A stretch of DNA of 64,000 nt. Origin: Terana coerulea (taxonomy: Eukaryota; Basidiomycota; Agaricomycetes; Polyporales; Phanerochaetaceae). The position numbers and the translations under genes are program-made. Numbering within the stretch: position 1 is the stretch's first letter; each line of letters starts with the position of its first letter. Positions 12,001 through 23,606 of this stretch are shown here, in pieces. Location: contig JAKOGH010000637.1 of NCBI GenBank assembly GCA_024811115.1, positions 1-64,000 of the forward strand. Direction: 5' to 3'. Below the pieces are notes generated by a model that saw only the letters and a list, made by a program, of their open reading frames with translations, had not been told where the DNA came from and did no database searches.

Positions 12001-14230
12001 TCTTCATGTGCGAGGACTCTATGTGACATATGTTGAATTTCAGCTGGGCTTGCATGATGTAAAGTGATTCTATGGCGATTGTGGCGTGGGAGGCAGTCTG
12101 GGCGACATAGAAGGCACTGCTGCGCTTCTCATCTACAAATAAGTCACGAAGGGACGTGTGGGACGGCTGCACAGCCTTGCCATCATGTATACCGCTCAGC
12201 AGGGAACCCAGGTAAGGCAAGACATCTTCTGCGCAGAAATGGTCCTGGATCGTCCGGAGGGCTGCGTAAGAGATCTTCAAGCATACGCTTCGAGCAGGGC
12301 TCATAGACAAACAGTACCGCACCTATAACAGCACAAAATGTGGCCATGGCATCTGGGTCGTCCGTTCGGAACTTCTCAGATAGGATGCTGAAATACAAGC
12401 TATCGAGGATGTTACCACCCTCTCGTGCCAGCTTGATAAACCATGCAAACCGCTTGTAAGCTCCTACGCCCGGCGGTCCCGTCTCCAAGAATACTCTTGC
12501 ACACCACGGTAGCCCATTGCCAGATTCTCTGTGAGGCAGTAGCAAGTTCCTCGCAATCGTGATCCGCGATAGACAGAATGGTGCTGTATTTCTTCCTTAA
12601 CGTATGCAAGTATTTCGTCAATGGTGGAAATGGGATTAATGTCTTGCATGCTCTTCAAGACAAAGAAATCGCCATTAATACAAGGAAGAATGTCCTGTTC
12701 GCGGACGAGAGGTCAGGAAAATTCGGAGGTTGGGCGGCAGTTCTTGAAATTGGGTGAAGATTAATTCGAGCAGGATCTGGCGAGAAGGCACATCTCCACT
12801 CTCATCCAGCCCGTTAATAATAATGACAATGGGGCCTAAGATCATAAGAGAGTGGAACGGCCGAAGGATGAAGTGCTCAAATTGAACGTGTAGATCCGTG
12901 GTCATCGTAGAGCAGTTCTTGTGAGCGTCTTGCTTAGGGCACGCTTTACACCTTCATCAAAGTCCGCCGTGTCGCGAGCGAGGGTGGGAAGAGGAGATGA
13001 ATGGAACGATCCTTCGACATTCGCGTTGAAAGGCAAACGATGCCGTGAGTCGCCTAATACCCTCAAGGTGCTGAGCGACAGAATGAGCAATTGTAGTCTT
13101 TCCCGTCCCGGCCAAACCGTGCAGAAAGAAGCCGCAAGGCCCGAAGTCACTAGTATCTGTCGCCCACTCGAGAATTTCGTTCAGGATAGCGACACGCTGC
13201 CTTCCTTGCAGGACTTGCTGGGCCCTAGAAAAGTCCCAGCCGCGTACGGAAGGCCTACGAGGTCAATGCTTGATCCTATTATGCAGAGGTCAGACACACG
13301 ATAGTTATAATATAGTAGAAATAAAGAATAGTCAGAGCAGCACTCATATGAACAGATTACGTACCAATGTCGTTTAGATTGTTAAGAACCCGGCGTGATT
13401 ACAGTGTCTTTGAGCTCGACCACATTTCTGACCAATCCGCTGCAGGACTTGATTCTCGAACTTGCACTGTAAGTTGCCAAATTCCTCGTTATACTTGTCA
13501 ATCCGTGAGGTTAAGATCGTATTAGCCTTAATGTAGGTACGGACTGCGTATGAATAAGCGTCAGTATGCAGGGTAAGCGCACTGGAAAGCAATAGCACTT
13601 ACTACAACTTGACTCAGCATATTCACGGATGAAGATACAACACTCGACAGTCTGCCGAGAAACTCAGAAGAGTAGATTGCGGGCTGAAAGAATTCTCGGA
13701 TCGTCCTCTTTCACATCGTGCGTGACTTCGTAGAAGGCATTCATCCGTTTGAACAGTGCGAAGACTTTGTTATCCGCGTCAGTCTTTTTTTTTTGTATTC
13801 CTAAGGCCCAATGCACAATTGAGCAACTCCTACAGTTTGCCCACTGCTGAGCACCTCACCTCATAAATAGCAGACGCCAATAGCCCAGGCAAGCTTCGGC
13901 ATATGGGGCGCACCTGATGCGTCCCTTCAATTAGTACTCGCCTTCGCAGTATTGGCATTTGGCATTCACCTCGGACAGCTTGGCCACAAGGCTCTCAAAT
14001 ACCTCCAGATTCTCTAACAGAGTCAATGATGCTCTCGCCATTGGCCCTAAGCCCCCCGACGCAGATCCAATCCCTCCACAGCATGCTCGACGGCGGTGCC
14101 TTCTGCTGTAGCTCCACTTTGGAGAAGCGCATTCCTGGTTCTGGTAAGCTCTTCTTCAGCAGCAGTAGAGGAGAGTGGGTCCTGTTCATCGACTGTGATG
14201 CGGTGCGAGATACAGTTCCCAGAGCTCATT
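9030..14230 (-). pseudogene. Decayed NACHT-WD40 (NLR-like) gene
   Basis: This is a broken paralog of the better preserved NLR at 23.6-29.05 kb, in the same orientation. Order of recognisable parts from the N-terminus (high coordinates): a helical pre-NACHT region (about 14230-13370); a P-loop GLAGTGKTTIAHSVA (about 13140-13090); a Walker B region IVIIINGLDESGD (about 12840-12790); the post-NACHT helical region ending SSHMKNTDIP, SYSCRFWAKHL (about 12500-11830); WD40 units such as [20 protein letters not shown] (about 10480-10410) and VTFSPDGQVVLSCS (about 11060); and the conserved C-terminal tail SAYLFSRNVDHALL, GWVLSPDGEQLF (about 9260-9110). There are many frameshifts and stops, the C2-like N-terminus was not found, and there is an insertion-like block at 10556-10765. 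Homology is strong; loss of function is seen directly. Confidence 0.88.
10556..10765. repeat. Block bounded by 13-bp direct repeats inside the NLR pseudogene
   Basis: TTAGTTCGTCTCA occurs at 10556-10568 and again at 10753-10765, at the two edges of a segment that does not resemble the NLR and lies between two WD40 fragments. The interior is rich in CTCATGAG, CTCATCA and related words in both directions. A 13-bp direct repeat around about 185 bases is compatible with a SINE-like retroposed insertion or with an internal tandem duplication. Confidence 0.45.
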
Positions 14231-14259
14231 GTAATGTTGCCGTAGTCAATTGATGGCAG

Positions 14260-15034
14260 CTAAGACCATCAGCATCGGACATGCTTCCACATTGGCAGAG
14301 TCTACGCATCCCTAGCAACTGATTCCCCAATATCATTTTCTCGGATTGTTATGTTCAGCGAGTCCTTTGTCTTGTTCTTACGTAGCGGTGATAACTGACA
14401 AGTAGAATCTTGAGTTCACATGGCAGCGAGTGTGACTATATATGGGTGGGATCAGCTGCCATCAACATTACAGAGTTATGACTGGAGTGATACTCGCAAC
14501 TCGAGCGGTCTCATTTCATACAAGGCCGTCGTCCTTTTGCAGCTCGCGGGTCTTCAGCTCTTTTGCATTGACTACAGCGGCAACATGTAAATGTTTAGGC
14601 ACAGGGTTCAAAATGTAGGTTGCATTCTTGACTGCTGCTGACCTCAATTTTCAGTCGTTTCATCGATGCAATAGTTGAACTCACTAGTGAGTTTGATGGT
14701 ATGTGTTTGCAACTTTCTCTCGCTGTTGGCGCTGTAAGATTCAGTAAGCTCTCGGCGAGTATACGAGTGTGAAGCAGAGTACTAATCTTACCTTGCCATC
14801 GTAGTCTTGGTTACGGCGAAAGCTTGAGATCAGCTAGTATTGCGTGCGGCCGTGCAGCCAAGCTGGTTGATGAAGACAAGAGAGACAACGAAGGGAACAT
14901 GTGTGCGCACACCGCCTTTGGGCGTCTTCAGCGATAGCTTCCGTGTTAAAAGCCAGGCGGGACGCCTGGTAAAGTCCGGTGTAAAGGGGTTCACTGCTAA
15001 TTTGAAAGGTCAGCCCTTCGTGGCGTCCAGGGTG
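14260..15034. other. No gene recognised
   Basis: This is the upstream flank of the NLR pseudogene. Small overlapping frames on both strands show no family resemblance. The last 8 bases (15035-15042) are the target duplication of the next element. Confidence 0.4.
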
Positions 15035-15042
15035 GGAAAGCC

Positions 15043-16648
15043 TAGTCGTGTTTCCATCTGTATCTATGACATTGGCCCTACAGGGCCTACCGTGTGGAGA
15101 TCAAAAAGTCGATGCACGGTAATGTCATAGAACGTCTAGTCACTTCCGATCATCCAAGGTGTAGATCGTGAGCCCGTGATCGCGCGTGAGCACTCTAAGC
15201 TGCTGCTTTTAGCGTCTCGAGCCTCTAGTCTTACTGCAGTGCATATATGCCCGTAGTTTCCACTGCAACATTTTTGTTTCTTATAGTGTAATATCACAAG
15301 GATACATGTATCATCAAGGACTTTACAAATTGAGACAACTAAAGGTGTGCCAGAAGCTGAAGGGACCAGACTAAGGGATAGAGCACACCAGCATACAAGA
15401 AGCCTCTCAGAATAACGATTGAAAGTAGTAGAATATTCTCCTAGACTGAGGAAGCACTTATACAAGCGACTTGCTGTTTGAAAAGGTGGAAACCACACAA
15501 GTTCGCTCACAACGAGGCCAAGTGTACGCAAGTGTCTAAGAGCAGTAGTGTCAATAGAGTCAGAACTAAACCACATACCACATACAGGTACACAGCAACG
15601 CCGTCAGATAGTCTTCCACCTTCTACAACGCCCCACAGTCCTCAGGCACTCGCCACCTCTCCAAAAACAGCCCCACGACAACCCCTATTCGCGCGAGGGC
15701 TGTTTCTAGCTTTATTGGCCGGCTTGAACGAAGTTATCGGCCGGGGTGCACGCAAAGGCAAATGCAGGAGTGATAAAGAGGAAGCCAAAGAGCTGAGGGA
15801 AGGACAGGGGTAAAGAGTGAAGGATGGGGTGAAGGGCGGACCCGGCCGGAGTGAGCAAGGACAAAGCGAAGGAGGTTGTCGACATGCAGCGCAAGCCTGA
15901 GAGGCGTCACGTGCGAGTGATCTACACCTGGATGATTGGAAGTCACCAGACGTTCTAATGCATCAAAAACGTCCGGACGGCTGGGAGGTTTGTTCGGCGA
16001 ACATGTTCGAACACGTTCGGCGAACAAGGGTGACAAACATCACGGCGGCTGTCACCGTAACCTATTGTCGTGACCAGGGTCTCTCAAGGCCAATAACCAG
16101 TACCCATTAAGTACACTCACTTTGTTCTCCGGTAAGTAATGTACTATACTGTCGGCCGCCCATAGTATTCAGTTGTATTAATCCAGTGATCGCTCTCACA
16201 GTACTTGTAGCCCCGGCTGCCCTTAGTACTATATACAGTGTAAGTGGCCACCTTATCTGAATGCGGCATGTCAAGCACTGCAGGTCTTGGTACAGTACAC
16301 TGATGAAGATCTGAGGTAGATTTGGTAGATTTTATGTGCATCGCGGGCTTGGCAAAGCGGTGAATGTCAAGATTCGCACGCTCGAGGGAATTTGCAGGCA
16401 GTGCCAAACTATACGCGACTGCCCAAAATGGCCGAGGAGCAAACAAAAGTGGGTCACGCATAGCAAATATCATTGTCACAGCTGGCCACTAGATTGGGGC
16501 GGCTGTTCGCGAACACGTTTGGGACATGTTCGCGAACGAGAGGCCCAGCCGGCCGGACTTTCTGAACACATCACCGTGCATCGATTATTCGATCTCCACA
16601 CGGCAGGCCCTGCCTTGATGCCTTAGACACGGAATGGGAATGAGACTA
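15043..16648. mobile_element. hAT-like element, family T1, copy 1 (carries a nested insert)
   Basis: Ends are TAGTCGTGTTTCC at the left and, read inwards from the right, TAGTCTCATTCCCATTCCG. Both continue into a shared arm containing CGATGCACGGT, GAACGTCT and ACTTCCGATCATCCA. The 8 bases GGAAAGCC flank it exactly (15035-15042 and 16649-16656), as expected for hAT. The right arm is split by another element at 15966-16568. A second copy of this family is at 21482-22430. No transposase was seen; the interior has only short frames. Confidence 0.88.
15966..16568. mobile_element. Nested inverted-repeat insert within the hAT-like element
   Basis: The arm of the host element, intact elsewhere in this window (compare 21545-21575), is interrupted here. 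CATCA occurs on both sides (15961-15965, 16569-16573). The ends carry related inverted words: GTCCGGACGGCTGGG with TTCGGCGAACATGTTCG on the left, and CGAACATGTCCC with CCCAGCCGGCCGGAC on the right. Many GTTCG/CGAAC words lie near the ends. It must be younger than its host. End bases and superfamily are unresolved. Confidence 0.7.
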
Positions 16649-16909
16649 GGAAAGCCTAGGAGCATGAAGCGCATGACTTTTGAGCCTCGGTAGCCAGATA
16701 TGGGATATCATGACTTTCCGTCATTTCAACTCCGTCAAAAGTCAGCGAATATGACTGCTTCATTGCATAGAACAAGATAAGATTATAATCAAGTTAACTC
16801 TAATGTTGAATCGGGTAATTCGGATAGCAGTCAAGCGGCGGTGAAAATAATCCTCTTCAGCGTATAGTAACGCTAGCCACCTATCAAGCGAGCAATTATG
16901 CGTGTGATC

Positions 16910-17652
16910 TAAGGCTCCAACCATTTACTTTAATTACTCTTTTAAACTGTTTACAACCCTTTACCTTTACCTTTAAACTACAAAACGGCCGGTAAAGGGG
17001 TGTAAACTGTTTAGTAAAGAGTATGTATAGGGTATTGCCCGAGGCATGTACTTCATTGCTGCAAGCATCCAGACAATAATGTAGGTGTAGACTGTTGTGC
17101 AGCAACAACATGTCTGATGGTGCCGACATCTTGGACAAGTCCAAACATGCAGCACGGACTCGGACGCACTGCTATAGCGAGCGGCGGATAAAGCTCGGAG
17201 ATATTGCCCCACTAGGTGCTCGAGCTCGTTCGACGCTCGAACCAACAACTTCATAATGGTGCAGTGATAACGTCAGCAGTGATAGTTGCTGCTGATAGTT
17301 GATAGGAGGCTACTCAGACACTCCTGACATGGCGTCTTGCTGAACAATCTCTGAGTCCTGCTCTTGGATTCAGCCCGGCTGTCGGTGCAAGCAAAAATGT
17401 TCTGCTTTGACATCGACAAAACCTCCTTCTCATTAAACCACACTGGAACTGCAGTAGTTGAAAATCTGAACATTTATTTGTGGCTTTGTGGGTGACTAAG
17501 AATACATTCTGCGGATCTGGACTTGGTGTGGGCGCTGGAAACACTTTACAAAGTAGTCTTTACTCTTTATAAACTGTTTACTACCCTTTATTTACTCTTT
17601 ACTCTTTAACTACAAATATTTTGTAAAGGTAAAGTAAAGGGTTGGAGCCTTA
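16910..17652. mobile_element. hAT-like MITE, family TAAGGCTCC
   Basis: Inverted ends TAAGGCTCCAACC.TTTACTTT enclose 743 bases. The flanking octamers GTGTGATC (16902-16909) and GTGCGATC (17653-17660) match at 7 of 8 positions, fitting an aged 8-bp hAT duplication. Sub-terminal zones are dense in CTTTAC, TTTACTCTTT and AACTGTTTAC words in both orientations. Short frames inside show no transposase similarity, so it is non-autonomous. Confidence 0.82.
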
Positions 17653-18119
17653 GTGCGATCACCACATGAGCAACCGGGACAAACTCCATGGTTGGGCCAA
17701 GTGAGACGTGGCTTTGCTGAGCGGATGAGCTACGTTCAACGTTCGCGGCCAGAAGAGCACCGGATAGGCTCGCAACCCACGAGTTACTGTTGCCGACACG
17801 TTGAGAGCGCCAGGCGGGCATTCCTAAAGATCTGAAAGCTGATCGAACGTTGGCTAGCGAAACGGATGTCTAAGTTTGCTCCGCTATTGACTGGTAAGCC
17901 ATTCGTCATCCGTGGTACAGTCGGTCTGCCCGTACGTTCCATGTGAACGCGCCGCATTGCCGTGAAGCATCCGGTTAAGATGGATGGCCAAGACGGAGAC
18001 CTTGTGTCACGGAGACTCTTGGTGAACGGAGCTACCGGCCACATTGGATTTGTAGGCTGAGGAGTTCGCCCAGATCAAGCGGTGAGGAGAGCCTCATTTT
18101 ACAAGTGTACCAGTGGTCT

Positions 18120-18901
18120 TCATCCGTCCGAAGGGGCGCTCTCTGGCGCGCTGTTGTTGTGTTCAACGGTCTGGAGCTTGGGCGAGGCTCTCCAGAAGTA
18201 GTGCTGAACATATGACGCAACGGGATATCGTCCGAATGTCCTCTCGCTCGCCGCCGTAGCCGCCGCAATCTTCGCCTGCTGGCCCTTGCGGGGCACACTC
18301 AACATCCAGGCACCAGAGGCGACGGATAGTCCGCCGGCGAGGAGACGGGAAACGATGGTAACCATGAGAGATCCGACGTGCCGCGATGCGTCTGGCGGGG
18401 TAGAGCCGTTGGATATTGACATCTTGGAGGATGACTAGATGTGCGATTCGAATCCGAGTGGAGCCAATGGCAACAGTGTTGCCAAAAGTAGAAAGGCGTT
18501 TTCTCCAGCTTCTGAGAGCGTGATTCTTGCATGCTTGAGCGAATGTCTATCCAGTACGCACAGCCTCTGCACATGCTGAGAACTTCTTCAATCACATGCG
18601 CGTGGATGCCGCGAGTGTAGTGCCGGCCGAGTTCATCATACGTTCTGGTTCGGTCGAGTGAAGGTCGAATAGTATCGCTTATCTTGCGGGAGACGGCGGC
18701 GGCCTGTTTTTGCGCAATGTCGTGGAGCGGGAGGCGCTGGTGGCAGGAGAGCAGGGGAGGAAGCAGAGAAAGTGATGGGTTGGATGGGAATAAAGGATCT
18801 TGGGAGGAGCCAAGCTCAAGAGAAGCGAGCTGAGCAGGCCTCGAGCGGTGCCTATCTCTGAACGGGAGGAAAGGATGACGTCGAGCGCGACGGAGAGCCA
18901 T
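18120..18901 (-). CDS. Hypothetical protein with one hydrophobic segment, possibly a gene fragment
   Basis: There are two overlapping frames. The first 200 codons from 18901 include a hydrophilic stretch with RTYDELGRHYTRGIHAHVIEE and a Cys-containing segment. The other, from 18422, reads SISNGSTPPDASRHVG and then a hydrophobic stretch LMVTIVSRLLAGGLSVASGA, ending in a charged tail ESAPSDG. A splice between them near 18430 would give one membrane-associated protein, but no intron is obvious. It lies downstream of the decayed X1 gene on the same strand and may be its last exons. I do not recognise the family. Confidence 0.35.
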
Positions 18902-18949
18902 TCATCGTGATCTTCAATTGGGACGTCTAGCGGAGGGTAGCGGTAGAAC

Positions 18950-21080
18950 TGACTTTATCCCGTCCTTGCTTTTGTTCGAGATAGCAAGCGGTACTGACGG
19001 TGACCACGAGTCTCAAGTGGATGCAAATGTGGAATGCGTGGGCGAGGCTGGATAGAGCGAAGATAAGATGGCGCCCGTCGACAGCGTGTGCCGGTACGGG
19101 CACGACATCGGAGCAGGCGGCCAGCTGTGGATGAGGATCGCAAATATCAACGCTACAGTCTTCAACGGCGATACCACAGACTCATGTCGAGTGACGAAGC
19201 CCGACCCACAGCGAGCGGACCACAGCGCACAGTCGGACCGCAGACGTATTTCGCTGAGGTTGGAGCCGCCGGTAGGCGGGAACGAAGCGGCGCCGCCGCC
19301 TCCGTTGTTGCCAGTCCTAGGGAAGCCGATGTCGTTCAGCACGATCGTGTTGGAGACGTGGATATGAACTACAAACACCGTCTGTAAAGTGGTCCGTGTC
19401 AGCAGTCATCAGGCAACAACGTAGACAAACACGAACCGACTCCGAGGAGGCAGCACCGATGGCATACTACGCCTTGCCCTCACAGACGACGGAATGCAGA
19501 CTCAAGAGCGAGATGGCTTCGCAATAATCGAGGATGTTGGTCGAGATCTTCTGAAACTCAGGTATCATCAAAACGACAACAGACATGATCTAACTCAAGG
19601 GGCCAGCCAAGAACTTGGGTCGAGGAGTCTCCTAGCGAGCCGATGCTGGTCATTGGATGCGCCAATCGTCGCGTTTGGCGCAAGCAGGGCGGTAGGAAGG
19701 AGAGGCGCCGCCAGCGTGTCAGACGAGGGCGGCGGCTAAGATCGTGTCGTGCTATTGAGGGAACTCAGCTTGTCGTCCTTGTCGTCCATATCATCGTTCC
19801 TGTGGAAGGGGACCTTTACAGCGGAGAGACAAAGGTATTGAGCCGTCAGGTCTTCCATCGGCGCTGACCCCCTGAAACCGGGATGGAGATCAAGACTGCG
19901 GCGGCTTCAGGATGAAGTGTTAGATGCGGGGTCAAGCAGCGACGAAGCAATGAGACTCACGGGAATCCAACGGATAGCTGCGTATGCGTCTGGCTGCCGT
20001 CCATCTGGGAGCCATCATCTACAAGTGCGGCGGAGGCACAGGACACGGCAGGACCTGATACTGAAGTAAGTGTCGTCGAAGTAGGTGGTACCATAGTCGG
20101 CAAGAGCTGCAGCAACGTGAAAGCGAGGGAACAAAGACGAGCATGAAAATGAAGGCCATTTCCAAGGCGAGAGTGGAGGTGGAGAAGGGGTATGAGGGTG
20201 TGCGAGCGAGACTTGAAGATCTGAGAGGTGGTCATAGGTGTAGAGCCCGGCCGTATTAAGATTTCTAGGCGACACGCATACTTGACTTCGTTCCTCTCGT
20301 AAGTGGCGTTTTGTTGCTCGTAGTAGGTTTATCTGCAGATAAGCAGTGAGCCGTGTAACGCGAAGTATCGATTTCTACAGACTCACAGGACTATGCATGA
20401 ATGCCACCTTCACCCGTCCGGAAAAGATCTCCACCGAACCGTCTTGACAGATAGCAAGTTCCGATACGAGCGAGGCCTAACCGGCCTGGGTATGCTTTCC
20501 ACCCATATGTAACTGCAGTGAGATCCGCCCATCGCGGCAAGCGAGCTTGGCGGTTAGGAGGACCGCGAGAAGAACAGAGCTGACGGGGGTACGGTTGCGT
20601 GGTGAGTCTCGGTTTTCTAGGACCCTTCGCTCCGAGTGAAGACACTGTTCTTGCCCTCGCGCGGCCACCGCTCAACACGGATCGTTTCCTATGGCGGTTT
20701 CCAGAAGCGAGGTTTTTGGAAGAGGGATATTGGCGCATGAACGAGGGAGCCCATGGGCGCGCGGCGGTACACCGTCGGCGGGCTTGGTCATCACCATGAA
20801 GGCAGACGGATGGATGGGCGGATGCTGACGGTACGCCAGGGGACAACTTTCTTTGATACGATGCTTAATAAGGGGCCGACAGGTCGTGCAAAGGAAATGA
20901 GAAGCACCTGCGCGCAGATTTGAGCGGCGGTATTATACAGAAAAGTGAAACATACATAAACCAGTTTCCTATCGCACTCCACTCAGCCTCCGGAACTCCT
21001 TGATGTACCTCACAGGCCGTGTAAAACGTCTGGGTGATAGATACGGGTATTTATACCAGTGCGACGTGAGGTCAGCGCGC
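18950..21080 (-). pseudogene. Decayed gene X, copy 1 (membrane / ankyrin-like)
   Basis: This segment resembles 32.1-34.2 kb over its length, in the same order and strand, with pairs of segments alike at protein level. IGFPRTGNNGGGGAASFPP (about 19320) matches TGFPRAYDSDDAGASSSLPP at about 32660. LTAQYLCLSAVKVPFHRNDD (about 19850-19790) matches LTCDGLTPLFLAIRVAFLRN at about 33100. The first stretch of each exon pair keeps frame, but stops and shifts accumulate elsewhere. A hydrophobic frame near 20190-20110 suggests a membrane segment. The product is unknown. Confidence 0.5.
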
Positions 21081-21481
21081 CGCAAGCTAGAAAGATAGTG
21101 AGCTAAAGGTCCACAATCGAGGGGCGAAGCGAGCAAACCGGCGGTGGGCGAAGAGAAGTGATGTTGAATACTCGGGAGCAGCAGTCACTTCATGCGACGT
21201 GTACGGTTGGACGACAGAACTGCAGTATGCACTGCTCGGATAGAGAGAACGTCGGATGGTGGCCATGGTGGTCATTTGGCTCTTTGAAGTGCACGCGACG
21301 CACGGTCGAAAGCGTGGCCAGGACTCCAGACACCCAGTTCAGGACCCCAGTCGCTTCCCAGCACCCTCTGAGCGCCTCCGCGTCGACCACTTGTCCCTCA
21401 ACTTCCGAGTCCTTGTGAAGCCTCTTCCCGCCAATTGTACGACACACGACGTCGTGAAAGGAGCTCCGTGTCTCCTATTGC

Positions 21482-22430
21482 TAGTCTCGTTTCCATTCCG
21501 TGTCTAAGGCATCAAGGCGGGGCCTGCCGTGCGGAGATCGAAAAATCGATGCACGGTGATGCGTTAGAACGTCTGGTGACTTCCGATCATCCAGGTGTAG
21601 ATCGCTCGCACGTGATGCCTCTCGGGCTTGCGCTGGACGTTGGCGACCTTCCTCGCTCCGTCTTTGCTCGCTCTTTCCTTCGTTCTGTGCTCGCTCTTTC
21701 TTTTGCATCTCTCTGGCCTTTAGCTTATTATTCCCGTGCCCTCCTCCCACGCAACCTGGGCAATAGCTCCGTCAAACGCAGCCAGCAGTGCCGAAACACC
21801 CTCTGCGAACAAGGGCATTGTGGGATCGTTTTTTGAGAGGTGACGAGGGCGCGAGGACACAGCGCATTGCAGAGCAAGGAGATTGCTTGGATATACCACC
21901 TAGGTCCGCATGTGGTATGTGTTATAATAGTGAGAGTAGTACTGATGCTACTGTCCTCAGATGTCATATACTTAGCCTCATTGTGTGCTCGCCCGCATCA
22001 AGTCCACCCTCTCCGACCATCACGTCACCTGTACCCAGTGCTCATTTGGCCTATGAAAATACTTCACAGCTCTCAGTTCTCATTCCGAGAGACTGTATGC
22101 GTGCTAGTATGCCTCACAGTATTACCACTTCTAGTACAATTCAGAGCTCTTTTACTTAACTTAGCCCTTAGCCATTCATGTATATGTGGCTCTCCAATAT
22201 ATCAGACATTTTGCAAGGGAAATTATGGGCATAGATGCACTATGCAGGGGTCTCGAGACTTGAGAGCAGAGACTGAAAGTGCTTGTGTGCGATCACGTGC
22301 GAGCGATCTACACCTGGATGATCGGAAGTGACCAGACGTTCTATGACATTACCGTGCATCGATTGTTCGATCTCCGCACGGCAGGCCCCGTTAGGGCCAA
22401 TGTCATAGATACGGCTGGGGAACGAGACTA
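21482..22430. mobile_element. hAT-like element, family T1, copy 2
   Basis: Left end TAGTCTCGTTTCCATTCC, right end (read inwards) TAGTCTCGTTCCCCAG. Both arms contain the family words GATCGAAAAATCGATGCACGG, ACGTCTGGTCACTTCCGATC and GGTGTAGATCGCTCGCACGTG. The octamer TCCTATTG occurs at 21473-21480 and 22431-22438; one extra C lies between the left octamer and TAG. The paralogous segment near 34575-34600 lacks the element and shows an approximate empty site. Length is about 949 bases with no transposase. Confidence 0.85.
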
Positions 22431-22438
22431 TCCTATTG

Positions 22439-23590
22439 CAAGCGGCTTGATTATATAGATAACACGTCCATCGATGGTCTTACTGTCTACTGCCGGTCTG
22501 ACGACTCGGGTAACCCTGCAAGCCTCTCGTCGAGGCGAACCTGCTGTACTTCCCCAAGCTTCTGTGCTAGCTCCAAAGCACAAATATTGAATATCACTGC
22601 TCTGCACAATAATTATAGCTAAGAATATCGATGCTGGTGAGTGACTATGTCCAGTGGTCTTAGCTTCACCGATGTATATATCCCGCGGTTTGCGGGAGAC
22701 TGCGGCCATTATACTGCCGGGAGTTCTATGTTTATGGCGATGAGTGATCAGCACTTTTGATGCCCTGCCGAGATGCTAAGCGCAACCTTTCCAGTACTGT
22801 CGCTCCGGTGCTCATGTAGCCCGTTCAAGTTCATGCTCTTCAGCTTCCAACTCACCAGTTCAAGTGTTCAAATTGGGTGCAGTGGTATCCTTCTACCTGG
22901 TGTTGAGCTGATTGCACTCTTACGCCCAGATGCTTGCTTTTTTTTTGGCGATGCTTCGTCTGCCACTTCGCTACCGATATCCAACCACGTCGTCGCACAA
23001 CCTCTCAAGTGATGACTTGTTCCACTCTTTGAGGCGTACCACCCCTGAAGTTATTCCAACTCATATTCTGTCGCGTACATCACTACAAACATCATACTGC
23101 GTCCTCTGGAAGGAGTGCACCAAGACCGCCTGTAAGCCGTGTATAGGTTCGTCATTGAGGATTCTAATGCTGCTGTCCGCGAAGACAATGCCACGGCAAA
23201 TATCAATGGTCTGGCATCCGACAAAACAATGTTTCCCCTCGCCATAGTTGCAGCCCTCGAGGGTTCACTACTTTATGGAATTGCGTCTCGGTAGCGTCGT
23301 CGGTACGTAGCTCTGAACGAGGCTGCACGCATACAAAGGCTGCGAGGGCCGGCTTAACTTTCAGCAAAGGGCATGTTAGAGCGGAGTGTGCGGAAGCGCG
23401 GCTGCTTCGTTCGAACTTCGGAGGTGTATCTTCTTGCACTAGATGATTATACCCGGGCCGCCCGCCCGTTGATATTGTTCTGTAACATGGACTCAAGACT
23501 GTGACTGCAAACACAGTTGGGGAATTAAAGCGAAGCATTAAACTATAACGGATAAGTGTATGTTACGTGATTCTCCCTATCGCCTTCTCT
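22439..23590. other. Intergenic; first 300 bases paralogous to 34.58-34.9 kb
   Basis: The stretch 22440-22720 shares an order of words with 34590-34880 (for example ATAGATAACRCG, ATCGAYGGTCTTRCTG, CCTCSCGTCGAGGC). It is the duplicated flank of gene X. Further on are only short unconvincing frames; 23590 onward is the 3' flank of the NLR gene. Confidence 0.45.
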
Positions 23591-23606
23591 CCAGTCTCTT
23601 CCACAA

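Noticed and set aside
18450..18465. GATTCGAATCC resembling a tRNA T-loop
   Set aside because: Surrounding bases do not fold as a cloverleaf.
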